Below are positions 28,201 to 37,499 of a DNA stretch of 64,000 nucleotides, in pieces. Where the stretch lies: assembly GCF_052857255.1 (NCBI RefSeq), contig NC_135505.1, positions 139,908,343 to 139,972,342 on the forward strand, read 5' to 3'. Source of the DNA: Amblyomma americanum. Taxonomy: Eukaryota; Arthropoda; Arachnida; Ixodida; Ixodidae. The notes below the pieces were generated by a model. That model saw only the letters and a program-made list of their open reading frames with translations. It did no database searches and was not told the DNA's origin. Position numbers and translations under genes: made by a program. Every line of letters starts with the position of its first letter. Position 1 is the first letter of the stretch.

Positions 28201-31200
28201 GTTGCCGATGTCCAGGACAGCTGGGCGCGTTTTGGTTACGACATGCCACAAGATCTCACATTCAACTTTCGTCGAAAAGCAGCAGCAGCTACTGCCTGCA
28301 ATCTAAACAGAAAGGAATAAAAAGTGAGTAAGGTGTCCTCTAGAACACACCTTTATATAAGAGACAGTGCGCTAGAGGGCAGCATACTCGCTTTTTACTC
28401 CAATAAGCATGTTCATGTTCATAGTTTACCTGTCCGAAGTTCCGAAGGCTGTGACGAACGCGTGCAGCAGGTTCCTGGCGAACACGAGCGGGTTCTTGCG
28501 CACGAAAGCCCAGTAGATGAGCGGCAGCACGATGAACGAGTGGATTGCCAGGCCCGTCATCACGGTGCCGATGTAGGCGCCCACGTTGAAGGCCTGTTCG
28601 CCCAGCGCGTCGCCTCGCCCGATGGATGCACACAGCAGGAACACCACGCCGATGGGGAAGTACCTGCCCGCGAAGGGAGGGAGCACAGACCGTGTCACTC
28701 CTGGTGAAAGAGTGTCTTCTCACCTGTCTCAGGACTCAGCAGCACATCTGGCTGGTTCACCGGGACCGCCAGGTTGCGGCTTAGATCAATTAAGTGTAAT
28801 AATCAAGACTAATGATTGGTATTTAGAAAACAGAGTCCTGCATTTTGTGCGTGTGAACTGGTCGATGACTTTGCATGTTCGTGCTTCCGCTATTTTTTTA
28901 TGCATGGAACAGTCAGACATACATTTGCAGCTCATATCCCGGTTCTCCTACGAGAGCGCCTTGGATATTTGGCCAAGTAAGCGCAGCATTATAAGAAAAA
29001 TTAACAGGCAGGATGACGTACTGGCTGCATTAACTATTTTTTTTGTGCGTGAGTGAGTGTTTCAATGGCGTTGTTATTTACTTTTTTCCGTGTTTACTGC
29101 GAATACGCTTATTTTTGTTCTGTCCTGATTTATTCATATCTCTTATGTATATTGTATCGCGTACTGTTCTGTTAACATTCACAGCGTTTATGTTCGCTCA
29201 CTAATATTACTTCTCCTGACGCTTGTACTTTCTTTTACATGTTGTGTACTGTTTGTGCTTGTGTTATGTTTAACTGCGTATCGTCGGAGAAAGTGTTTTC
29301 TATGAAGTGGTGAAATGAAGTAGCCGGAGCCGCTATGCGGCACTAAGCTCGCATTTATTGTTCATGTAAATAAAAAAATTGCATTTGAACTTGGTCTGCC
29401 GCGGGAAATGAAGCACTGCTACTGGACTTGAGACGGCGACCACGAGTGTTTCTATGGAATCCGGTGCAGCCCTACAGACACCAGCAGAGCGTTGATTAAG
29501 TTTACAGTTAAGTTACAGTTAAGTTTACAGTGAGTTTTAAGTTTACAAGTTCCAAGCTTACTGATCCGTAAAATTTGTTCAAGAATTATAGTTATGTGCA
29601 GGGATGGACCTCTTGAGCATGATACGAGATGGCGGACGGTAGAGATGACATATTAACAGCACAAATCTGTAGTATCTAGAGTTTAAGTGTAACACCGAGT
29701 AAGCCCATTGTCATCATTGTGATTGTAGTGAGGATATGTTCTCGCATCTTCATGGTAGATGTGATGACATATATGTTTCACGGCCGGCGGGCATAGCGCG
29801 TACGGTCCGTCCCGAGCCACTGCCTGTTTCGTCGCCTTCAAGTCAGTACAAATATTAGAGAAAATCTACGTAGAAGATAGATAGCGAACGAAAATGCAGT
29901 AGGACAGCACAAGTGCAAGTAGGCACGAATTAAATAAATACGGGTCGAGTATCAACAGAGAAAAATAAAGAACACAGCGGCAAACACACAAAATAGGGGG
30001 GCAAAATATCGCAGCTCATTTTGTTTCATTGTTCCATAGAAACCGTATAAGACTTAATACCCAATAATGCAGCAAGTGGTTAGATTACATGAGTGTCTGT
30101 TAGTTGCTAGATTTCAGTGTCTCCTGTGGAGTCGTTTGATTAACTTCAATAGAAAAAAAATCAATTGCCTATATCGCTGTGGTTTTTCCAGAAACCTGAG
30201 GCCACACTGTGACATATGACACCGGATAAAACTTAAAGGAACTAATCGTCTGTGCAGAATGATCACTGTGCTTCAAATCTGTCCATGGTCTATAGACAGC
30301 CTATAAACTTTCTATGGACTCTGTTGCCTCCCTATAGACACTTCTGTCTATATATTCAAAGCCTACGCACTGTCTATCGACAAAAGTCTACTAAATGTGT
30401 ATGGCGATAAATCTATAGATTGTCTATAGACTGTCTGTCAGATTTAAATTACCTATAGACTATCTTCTACCATTTGTCTAAAGACAGTCTACAGACATTA
30501 TAGACAGAAGCCTGTGGACAGTTTATAGACTGTCTAAAGATATATAATGGAGTTCTCACTCATAATTATTGCTGGGGTCCGTAGCGCACATGGCACAACT
30601 AAAGGGAATGTTTAGAAGAGTAAAAACCGAAAATGATAAAAGTGCAACTAACTGCCAGCGGTGATTTTAATTAATTTGAGCGAACGATTCAAACTTGCAT
30701 CACTATACATTTTGCAGCTCACTCAAACGTCGCCCTGTTACACAGCCGCCTATAGGAGTTTCCATGAATTATATTGTGCTGTGAAAGTATGCGAGCCACA
30801 AAACACGCGCTTGAGTTAATGTGCTAGGCTTGAAAAAGAACAGGTGACTCCCTGGTCCTGCTATTTGGCCCAATAGACAAATGGTATCCAGTCAACACCG
30901 CAAAGTAGACATGAGACACGACACAAAATGCTCCCCAATTCATTGGGCTTGTAGATTTAGGCTTAGCTCGGCATGAGAACGTCTGAGTGTGAACAGGATA
31001 TTTTGAATACAGAACTTATGTGCCGTAATTGATAACAGTTTTTTTTACTGATCTTGGAAAAAAAAGATGTTACTGCCTATAACAGTTTTGGATACTGCTG
31101 TGAGCACAAAGGAAGAAATAAATGGAAGGAACAGTTAAGCTCCGTCTTAAGGGTTAATGGGTTAATGCCCATATATGCGGAATTGGTCATTCTCGACTTT

Positions 31201-34200
31201 ACCTTCATAGATTCCTCGAAGTCCTCATATCCCTCCCAGCGCGGTGGTGCAACGGTTAAGCGATACGTTACTGCCCTGCGATGGCAGGTGCGGTCACCGG
31301 TGGGGCTTGTGCGACCCAGATCCTTTTCCCGAGAACATCTCGAGACCAATCATCAATTTAACTGCCACCTACCACCTGCCACTGTGGTCAGTTTGCTCAC
31401 AATCCGATGGACAGGTTGTGTGACACCGCAAGATCACGTGACCTAGCTGGCCCGCCTAGGCTGCTCTTCCGGGGATTTTTGGCACAACAACGCCGACATC
31501 GACGACGTCGGATTTTCTGTACCCTTACAAAAATATCTTTAGATAGTCTATAGACTGCCCTTAGTCTTTTCTCTATTAAGTCTACAGACTTGTCTATAGG
31601 CAACACAAACTGTACAGACAGTCTACAGACATTCTATAGATTTATGGCCATACTCGTTTAGTAGACTTTTGTCTCTAGGCAGTTTATAGATTATGAATAG
31701 AGAAAAGGAAATATCTATAGCAAGGCACTAGAATCTATAAGAAGTCTATAGACAGTCTATGGACTACGTTTATAAGGGTACAGCGGAAGCCTTAACGCTA
31801 TCGCGTTAACACACTTGCACTGATCACATGAAGGTCAACAAACCGTAGCTACAACGCGCACAATTCACAATACGTATAATACAATCCCCACGCCATTTAT
31901 AATACGTGGATTGCAACAGGTTCCCTAAACAAATAGGATCAGTAAAGTACCGAGAGTAATGCGCCTCGGCGTTCTTTCAGTTTTCAGTTCGGCAGCGCGC
32001 AACTCACCACATGACCAGGTAGGAAAGCTTCATGCTCATGACGTTGAGGATGGAGAAGAAGTCGACCATGATGACGGCCATGTCACCCAACAAGCCCGAG
32101 ATGAGGCCGAACACAGAGCAGAATACGATGATGCCTGCTCGGAAGGTGGAGGTAAAATAGAGAAAGAGAGAGAGAGGGAGAAATATAATGTGCATTAACT
32201 ACGTTGCAGGTTAATCTATGCCTGAACAGGGCTTCGCAGAATGAACGAGCCCTGCCACAACACAAGCGCTTGTCGTACGACACAATGCACGACAACAAAG
32301 CTTGTCCCGTGACAGAAAGTTGTGTTGCGCCACACATGCGCGATGTAAAATTCTGTCGTGGGTATTGATCGGGAATGCTCTACGCCACAACTTTTAACCA
32401 TGTTTTTTTTCGAGGTAACCAAACTGCACGAGGAATGTAGGCCTTCGTCGTAGCGCGAGCCACGTGGCAACATTTCAACCCCTTACTAACACAAGCACCG
32501 TAATCTGAGATAGAAAACATGTGCTTTTAGAATACCAAGAGAACTACTAATATGCACACGTTTCACTCATGCTGAAGGGGCCTCGTTGTACCCCAACGCA
32601 GCCTCTGCTGACAAGGCTCCAAACTAAATAAAGGCCACAGAAAAGGTGAAGCCCTTTTTGTGCCTCACTGGTATATTTTTGAGCGGTAGTTATTATCGTT
32701 GGTTCAACAATTTTTCTTGCATGCATTGATGAAAAACTCTGAGATTTAGCAAGATAAAAGTATTTACTTTGGAGACTTTCTCTAATTTTAGCGTTTGACG
32801 TATTTTTTCTGGAATACTCGGTTTAAGACTTCAGGACAGGCTGCTCATCATTAACAGTCGGGCTACGCCCTTAATAAAATTCCTCTAGACAGTCTATAAA
32901 ACCCCAAAGAACAGTCTATTTATTTTTTTATTACAGATACCTCAAAGGCCCTTGGGTGAGGGCATTACACGTGCGGCAATGAAGAACCTATAGACAATCT
33001 ATTGATTTTTGGCCATACACATTAGTAGACTTTTGTCAATAGTAAGTCTATAGACTATGAATAGACAAAAGAAATATCTATAGGAAGGCAATAGAGTCTA
33101 TAAGAAGTCTATAGACTGTCTATAGACCATTTTTATACGGGCGTAAGCTCCGGGATAAACGGCTCTGTCAAAGATTTGCAATTACCCCTGGGGAAACCAG
33201 GAAGAAACACATTTTAACCCGGACTGACTGTTGCTCACTCACCGAAGATGTTGAGGCCGTCCGAGTACTGCAGCTTGCGCACGATGTCAGGTTCGAGATC
33301 GCTGGCATTGACGCCCAGAGGCACAAAACGCGGTGGCTGGGCAATCCGAACGGTGCGGTGCAGCTGGAAACAGGCTTGGACTATGTTCTCCGGAAACATG
33401 TTCCTGCACAGACAGGATACACCATACATTTAGTCATCGTCATCGTCATCGACAGGCGAGTTGAGAGAGAGTGAGAGAGAGAGAAACCCTTTAATGAAAA
33501 GGCAGAGAATTTAGCCGACGTTTAAAACTCGCTGCCATGCTACTCTGCGTGGGGAGGGGAATTTGGGAGGTAAATACGGAAAAGGAGAAGAGTGCGGGAA
33601 AGGTTAAATTACAGAAAGAAATAAAAATGGGGCAAAACATAAAATGAGGCCATTAAATGCCTACTAAGGCGCATGGGCGAGAAGTGATGTAACATATGAA
33701 ATGATGAAGTGCATAGTCTGATAAATGGGCAAACAAAGTTCTTCGAGAAGAATGCATGAGGGCAACATGCTAGAAGAAATTAGAGCTTGTCGAGGTGTCC
33801 ATTTTACTTTAAATACGCAAACAAAAAGTTTATTGCATGTCTCTGTTGTCTAGGGCAGGAAGGGACCTAAAACACAGTTCATTATTAGAGACAATGGGGA
33901 GAGCTTTTCCATGCGCTGCTCATAGTACGCATGCTCATCAGCATATGCAGGGCCCTCAATAAGGATATGTTGCACAGAAGAAACGTATCGGCTCTGGAGC
34001 TTGCCGACACATCACTCAGGGAGCAATATGCAACTACTCTCGGTTGTACCTGCCGAGAGTGCCTATACACACGTAATTTTCGCAACTTGGTGCTAATGTC
34101 ATCAAGGCAACGTTCCATTCTGCTGTGCTGTTAGTCCGCAGTGTACTGCGGACAGTGTTTACAGTGTAGTTAACGGCGTGTACGTCGTTAACTACACTGT

Positions 34201-35570
34201 AATCAGAAAGGAGTAAAAGGGAGTAAGGTGTCTTCCGGCGCACTCCCTCATAAAATAGTGGGCGCTAGAGGAGAGCTTGTCACTCTTGTATAGGTGCATT
34301 CGCGTCTAGAGTGCAGGCAGTCATGACCAAATTGAAGTTGGCCACCCTCTCCTCATAAGTGGCAGGCCTGGTCTGGAGAATAGGGATGAGGAAGACGTTG
34401 ACGGTGTGGTACCGGAGTGCGTGAGGAACTCTGGAACACTCTTTTCACCCCTTTTTCAGGAGATTTGAGGAGTAAAATTTGGCGGAAAGGAAATTTTCGC
34501 GGTTTTTCTGGGAATTTTAAGAGCCTAAATTCTTCATCTTTTTTCAAACTGGCAGAGTTTTCAAGCTACAGGAGGTAAAAGGGGCCTTAAGTAAGTTTTT
34601 GTTGGTGGCTTTATTGAGGGAATTGTCGGTTAGAAGACGGAATGGCACTGTTCCTGCGTTTATCGCAGTTGGGGGGAACCTGATAGGTTTAGGAAGTTTT
34701 CAGTAAAATGATGAGGTGTGCTTGGGGATATGTTCCTTTCTGAGCATGCCGTAGGAAAGCATATACTGTAGCCTAACTATACAAGGTATATAATTCGTTA
34801 AGAGCGCGAACAATCCATGTCCAGCAATTACTGACAAAATTTTTTATAACTAAAATTGTAAGATACCTTTACGGCAATATTGAAGGTAATGGTTCATTCT
34901 TCTGACATGTAGCCAAATCCTTCTATTAAAGTGTTTCCATCGGTCGTATCGAAGAGTTAAGACTCCCATAGAAAACCAATGGCGAACGCTTTTTACGATA
35001 GCAAAAACTTTAATATAAGAAAAATTCAAAATTATCGTCGGGTGATCGGCAGATATGTTGATTGTTATAGCGAAATCTTAGATTATTTGAAAAAAAATAG
35101 CGTTCATAAATGGTTTCCCGTTCAAAAATGCTTTTGTCGAGAATTGCTGGGTATGCTAATTCGCTTGTATTGACGGGCTTGCATCGAAGGGATGGTGTCT
35201 GAGATACCGAGAAACTAGGGGAAATTGAACGTCGGTGAAGTAAGCGCGCTAACCTGACGAAGTCGAGGAACGTGTCCAGGCCGGACACGCCAATCTTGCT
35301 GACGTCCGTCTCCAGGATCTTCTTGCCGGGTGCAAATATGGCGACCACTACGACCCCCACAAAGGCGGCCAGCATAGTGCTGGCCACGTAGTAGGCCGTC
35401 ATCCGGGTCATCATCCTGCCCACCGTTCCCGGCTTCACTCTCGTTAGGGCTGCGGGTGAAAAACGACATAAAAGCAGGTGAAAAAAAACACGATGGGGAA
35501 ATAAAAAAAACGAGATAGCACAATGCCTTGGTAATGACTTTCCGTGACGCTGTGTGGTGTCTATGCGTAC

Positions 35571-35613
<43 letters not shown>

Positions 35614-35638
35614 TAATAATAATAATAATAATAATAAC

Positions 35639-35708
<70 letters not shown>

Positions 35709-37449
35709 ATAATAATAATAATAATTGGTTTTTGATGAAAGGAAATGGCGCAATATCTGTCTCATATATCGTTGGACACCTGAACCGCGCCGTAAGGGGT
35801 AAGGGAAGGGATAAAGGAGGGAGTGACGCCGGAATGTGTTCTTGCACTGCTTGGAACCCGCCGCGGTGGCTCAGTGGTTAGGCCGCTCGGCTACTGATCC
35901 GGAGTTCCCGGGTTCGGACCCGACCGCGGCGGCTGCGTTTTTATGGAGGCAAAACGCTAAGGCGCCCGTGTGCTGTGCGATGCCAGTGCCCGTTAAAGAT
36001 CCCCAGGTTGTCGAAATTATTCCGGAGCTCTCCACTACGGCACCTCTCTCTTCCTTTATTCTTTCACTCTCTCCTTTATCCCTTCCCTTACGGCGCGGTT
36101 CGGGTGTCCGACGATATGTGAGACAGATACTGCGCCATTTCCTTTCCCCAAGAACCAATTATTATTATTATGCACTGCTTGGTTCATGACACGAAATAGT
36201 GCCGGAACGCCGGCACTAACAAATGTACCAAGAATATGGGTATGTACTAGCCACGTTGTCTTCCGATACCTCTCCACGCGGGCGTTTTTATTATTCTACG
36301 CGTTTAATCAAGCTAGGGCTGCATTGCTGTCTTTACAGCAGTAACCGAAGCAATAGTAATTTAAAGGGTGCCATAAACGCGTCGTTGTAGCAGTATGCTG
36401 TAGCAGCAAACTGCCGTGTTTGCTTGCTGTTTAATGAGAATGCAATGCAACAGGGCCTGGGGCTATATAGGAATCTCGGAGGATGCGTTCTCGATGAAGA
36501 TGGATTTGGAGGTGGGAGTGAAGTATAACTAACTATAACCGAGACAATGGGCTTGCAAACCTCGAAGATGACTACGTCAGCTTGGAGCGGATGCTCCCGC
36601 TCTCACTGGGAAGTTGTTGTCGTTTTTAGCCTCATAAAATGGCACATGCCGACTGGAAGGCAAGGCGGTTATTTACTTCGTCTTTCGTGCTCCCGTAATT
36701 CCTGTTCTCTCGCCATTCCGGGTCGCGAACATGAACCAACTCCAGCCTAAATGGCGGTGCTGCTTCGGTACCAGAGGGTGTCATATTTCTTCTCGCATGT
36801 GAATAGCATTTTTAAATATACACTGAGGAGAATTGCTTAAATTTATTGTTCTCGGTAAAAAATGATTCTTTGATTTTTTTTCTCTGGGTATGGTGACGTT
36901 TTCCCGATAGTAAAGACGCCTTGTTGGCTGAGAAATTTTAAATAAGAAATATTTGCCGCCACTCAGTTCAAACTTTAAACGTCTACAACAAGAGGCATAT
37001 GGCTGCCAGCGTTTTGAAGTGAAAGCTTCGACTCCGGGATTTTTTCCAAACAGAAGTCAGGGTGGATACACGCAGTTAATTTCGAAACCGCTAAGAGATA
37101 GTGACACCCTTTTTTTGTATGTTTCAAGCTCATGAAAGCTCCGCAGTTGGTAAGAAATGTATTTTTGTGATTAGAATGGTGTTCCCGATGTCGAAGTCGG
37201 CCAACTTCAATTTCTCCTCAGTGTCCCTGCAAAAGCATGTCGTTAAGCATCGCGGGCCTCACCGGCGATCACTGAGGAGAAGACCAGGGGCAGGGTGAGC
37301 ATCTTGTACATGCGCAGAAGGATCTCTCCGGGCACCGAGATGAGCGTGGTGATGTCCTCATTGGGCTCGGCGGCCGCCACGGAGTAGCCCAGGATGAGTC
37401 CCAGGATGACGCCCACGATGCTCAGCATGAGCTGCAGGTGCTTCCTCAT
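22116..37449 (-). CDS. EAAT/SLC1-family transporter (whole span, 8 coding exons)
   Basis: Eight minus-strand exons (37263-37449, 35254-35449, 33243-33403, 32008-32134, 28430-28663, 24037-24231, 23608-23742, 22116-22278) join at GT-AG borders with matching phases to give 465 aa. SLC1 hallmarks in order: PGEILLRMYKMLTLPLVFSS (TM2), RNMFPENIVQACFQ, N160-A-S (possible N-glycosylation), LPLIYWAFVRKNP (TM5-6), TAFGTSDSVATLPVTF (HP1), NLDGTALY (TM7), GIPNAG (HP2), AVDW...RCRT..NV (TM8). SLC1 proteins are plasma-membrane trimers that take up acidic or small neutral amino acids with sodium. Here several ligand residues are changed (see findings), so I call the family, not the substrate. The start is uncertain: the frame is open upstream to a possible acceptor at 37492, so an earlier exon may encode a longer N-terminus. 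Confidence 0.9.
22605..22936 (-). mobile_element. Ruka-like SINE type A, full length
   Basis: Lies between EAAT exons 7 and 8, same strand as the gene. The right end reads CCACTGAGCCTCCGCGGCGG and the left end is an (AATA)n tail. GCCCCCA occurs near both ends (about 22597 and 22931), a possible short TSD. Confidence 0.85.
22980..23600. other. EAAT intron 7, mostly unrecognised
   Basis: Positions 23310-23345 (ATTTAACTGCCACCTGCCAC and GTGGGCAG) resemble the body of the SINE at 31.3 kb. I see nothing else. Confidence 0.4.
23608..23742 (-). CDS. EAAT-like gene, exon 7 (HP2 and start of TM8)
   Basis: The acceptor is TTTCAG|TGTTGC and the donor ATCAT|gtaagt. It encodes VAGALTSFANRGIPNAG, the HP2 re-entrant loop (canonical GIPQAG), then ITMILVLKAGG and LLLAVDWI. 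The aspartate of AVDW (D409) is conserved. Confidence 0.9.
24037..24231 (-). CDS. EAAT-like gene, exon 6 (HP1 end and TM7)
   Basis: The acceptor is TTGCGCAG|TGTGGCC and the donor ATTTG|gtaggt. It encodes VATLPVTFMCLEQN, VTRFVAP and NLDGTALYAAIGTIFIANL. The TM7 glutamate after GTALY in EAATs is alanine (A343), and NMDGT is NLDGT. Confidence 0.9.
24267..24569 (+). mobile_element. Ruka-like SINE type A with 12-bp TSD
   Basis: A slightly degraded head, B-box AGGTTCGAACCC, full body and tail CCAATTATTATTATTATT. AGACGTATTAGA (24255-24266) and AGACGTAATAGA (24570-24581) flank it. It sits about 35 bp upstream of the acceptor of exon 6 and is antisense to the gene. Confidence 0.9.
24600..25310. other. 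EAAT intron 5, unrecognised, partly GC-rich
   Basis: Contains inverted related pieces TTGTAGCGATAGCTACA (24697) and TTGTAGCGAAAGCTACA (24959), perhaps MITE ends. No exon seen. Confidence 0.35.
25318..25460 (+). mobile_element. Headless SINE carrying 25 bp of Gypsy-like RT sequence
   Basis: ATGTCTTCTGGTAGAGGTAT precedes TAAGGCGCCCGTGCGCTG, the same junction as at 11.64 kb. The SINE breaks off after CTCCCTCCTTT. Confidence 0.8.
25470..26440. other. EAAT intron 5, AT-rich, no recognised feature
   Basis: Positions 25738-25850 share a motif series (TTGACGTTTG, AAAAT, GTTTAAACA) with 37585-37690, possibly a diverged repeat. Confidence 0.35.
26480..27178 (-). mobile_element. Ruka-like SINE type A, split by a nested insertion
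   Basis: The body at 26480-26701 and the head at 27090-27178 (GGTCGGGTTCGAACCCGGGT, CCACTGAGCCACCGCGGCG) are one SINE in minus orientation, interrupted by 26702-27079. Confidence 0.9.
26702..27079 (+). mobile_element. 5'-truncated non-LTR element nested in a SINE, 10-bp TSD
   Basis: TTTCGCCTCC is duplicated exactly at 26692-26701 and 27080-27089. The 378-bp insert ends in AATAAAACCACTGCTACTGC and a (CTA/CTG)n tail and matches 15255-15500 over much of its length. Confidence 0.9.
27355..27690 (-). repeat. Second copy of the 3.1-kb repeat family
   Basis: Reverse-complement relationship with 3131-3475, including CCACGGAACGCCATCGTCC and GGACAATTTAAGGAAAGGA. A perfect inverted pair AAGGGAAATTTCCCTT joins two opposite tail modules at about 27625-27640. 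Confidence 0.6.
27715..27946 (+). mobile_element. tRNA-headed SINE type B with 9-bp TSD
   Basis: Head CCGCCGCGGTAGCTCAGTGG, GGCGAAATTCTAGAG, tail GGGACATTAAACCC. CGTGCCGAG flanks it at 27706-27714 and 27947-27955. Confidence 0.85.
28285..28400. repeat. Short repeat shared with 34200-34290
   Basis: CAGAAAGGAATAAAAAGTGA, GTAAGGTGTCCTCT and GCGCTAGAGG recur in the same order at 34204-34275 (CAGAAAGGAGTAAAAGGGAG, GTAAGGTGTCTTC, GCGCTAGAGG). Both copies lie in EAAT introns. Confidence 0.5.
28430..28663 (-). CDS. EAAT-like gene, exon 5 (TM4c to HP1)
   Basis: The acceptor is GCGGGCAG|GTACTTC and the donor GGACAG|gtaaac. It encodes YFPIGVVFLL, GLAIHSFIVLPLIY, FVRKNP and FVTAFGTSD. The HP1 serine motif SSSS of EAATs reads S-D-S-V across the junction; the serine equivalent to GltPh S278 is kept (S302). 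Confidence 0.9.
28750..30280. other. EAAT intron 4, no recognised feature
   Basis: A short repeated AAGTTTACAG motif lies at 29497-29545. No exon with SLC1 similarity was seen. Confidence 0.4.
30285..30545. repeat. (TCTATAGAC)-rich repeat, MITE-like
   Basis: Many copies of CTATAGAC and its inverse. GACAAAAGTCTACTAAATGTG is the reverse of a stretch in the elements at 31.5 and 32.9 kb, so this is an inverted, more diverged member. Confidence 0.6.
31236..31815 (+). mobile_element. Second tRNA-like SINE family, interrupted by a MITE
   Basis: CAGCGCGGTGGTGCAACGGT is an A-box-like head, unlike Ruka. The body continues through CTGCCCTGCGATGGCAGGTG and CTGCCACTGTGGTCAG to GACGTCGGATTTTCTG, then resumes after the MITE with AGCCTTAACGCTATCGCG. 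Continuity across the insertion is inferred. Confidence 0.55.
31522..31778. mobile_element. MITE with CCCTTAYAAA inverted ends and TA duplication
   Basis: The left end is CCCTTACAAA and the right end, inverted, CCCTTATAAA. TA lies outside each end (31520-31521 and 31779-31780). The interior is packed with TCTATAGAC palindromes. The TA duplication suggests Tc1/mariner-type mobilisation. Confidence 0.75.
32008..32134 (-). CDS. EAAT-like gene, exon 4 (TM4b region)
   Basis: The acceptor is CCGAGCAG|GCATC and the donor ATGTG|gtgagt. It encodes IIVFCSVFGLISGLLGDM and VDFFSILNVMSMKLSYLVM, matching the EAAT GLxVFSxxFG...DFFxSLNxxxMKxxxxIMW block. Confidence 0.9.
32140..32870. other. EAAT intron 3, no recognised feature
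   Basis: A short (GA)n lies near 32160-32180. I see nothing else. Confidence 0.4.
32876..33143. mobile_element. MITE related to 31522-31778, TA duplication
   Basis: The ends CGCCCTTAATAAA and, inverted, CGCCCGTATAAA are flanked by TA. It shares TTAGTAGACTTTTGTC and TCTATAAGAAGTCTATAGAC with the 31.5-kb element in the same orientation. Positions 32920-32985 look like foreign sequence within it. Confidence 0.65.
33243..33403 (-). CDS. EAAT-like gene, exon 3 (TM3-TM4 and extracellular loop)
   Basis: The acceptor is CTGTGCAG|GAACATG and the donor TTCG|gtgagt. It encodes NMFPENIVQACFQLH, a strong EAAT signature, then a loop with N160-A-S, a possible glycosylation site. Confidence 0.92.
33430..34150. 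other. EAAT intron 2, no recognised feature
   Basis: Short simple repeats (ATCGTC)n at 33436-33452 and (GA)n at 33463-33484. No exon seen. Confidence 0.4.
34161..34200. repeat. Perfect 15-bp hairpin
   Basis: ACAGTGTAGTTAACG (34161-34175) pairs with CGTTAACTACACTGT (34186-34200) around a 10-nt loop. It is probably a MITE end or foldback. Confidence 0.65.
34300..35240. other. EAAT intron 2, AT-rich, no recognised feature
   Basis: No repeat or exon that I can support. Confidence 0.4.
35254..35449 (-). CDS. EAAT-like gene, exon 2 (TM2 end to TM3)
   Basis: The acceptor is CACCCGCAG|CCCTAACG and the donor GTCAG|gttagc. It encodes LTRVKPGTVGRMMTRMTAYY, then a hydrophobic TM3 (FVGVVVVAIFAPG) and GLDTFLDFV. 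The position matches the EAAT SGRLGxRAMxYYxxTT block, though SGLxxLDA is replaced by AALTRVKP. Confidence 0.9.
35570..35730. repeat. (AAT)n microsatellite, about 155 bp
   Basis: AAT units with rare AAC interruptions, grown from the tail of the adjoining minus-strand SINE. The long poly-L, poly-N and poly-I frames here are translation of this array. Confidence 0.98.
35733..35828 (-). mobile_element. Ruka-like SINE type A, 3' part only
   Basis: ATTGGTTTTTGATGAAAGGA through TGAACCGCGCCGTAAGGGG to GGAGGGAGTGA, then the match stops. The (AAT)n array is its tail. Confidence 0.85.
35855..36170 (+). mobile_element. Ruka-like SINE type A, full length with perfect 12-bp TSD
   Basis: TGCACTGCTTGG occurs at 35843-35854 and 36171-36182. 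Head, B-box, body and tail are complete. It is antisense to the EAAT gene, in intron 1. Confidence 0.95.
36200..37250. other. EAAT intron 1, no recognised feature
   Basis: No repeat or exon that I can support. Confidence 0.4.
37263..37449 (-). CDS. EAAT-like gene, first recognised exon (TM1-TM2)
   Basis: ATG at 37447-37449 opens MRKHLQLMLSIVGVILGLIL (TM1), followed by ISVPGEILLRMYKMLTLPLV (TM2) and donor GCCG|gtgagg. In-frame coding-like sequence continues upstream (CFENRFLLQVLSW) to a possible acceptor CCCTGCAG at 37492, so an upstream exon may hold the true start. Confidence 0.85.
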
Positions 37450-37499
37450 CCATGACAGCACCTGCAGGAGGAATCTGTTCTCGAAGCAACCCTGCAGGG

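Noticed and set aside
35215..35847. Poly-leucine, poly-asparagine and poly-isoleucine frames
   Set aside because: Translation of the (AAT)n microsatellite. The real coding part here is EAAT exon 2.
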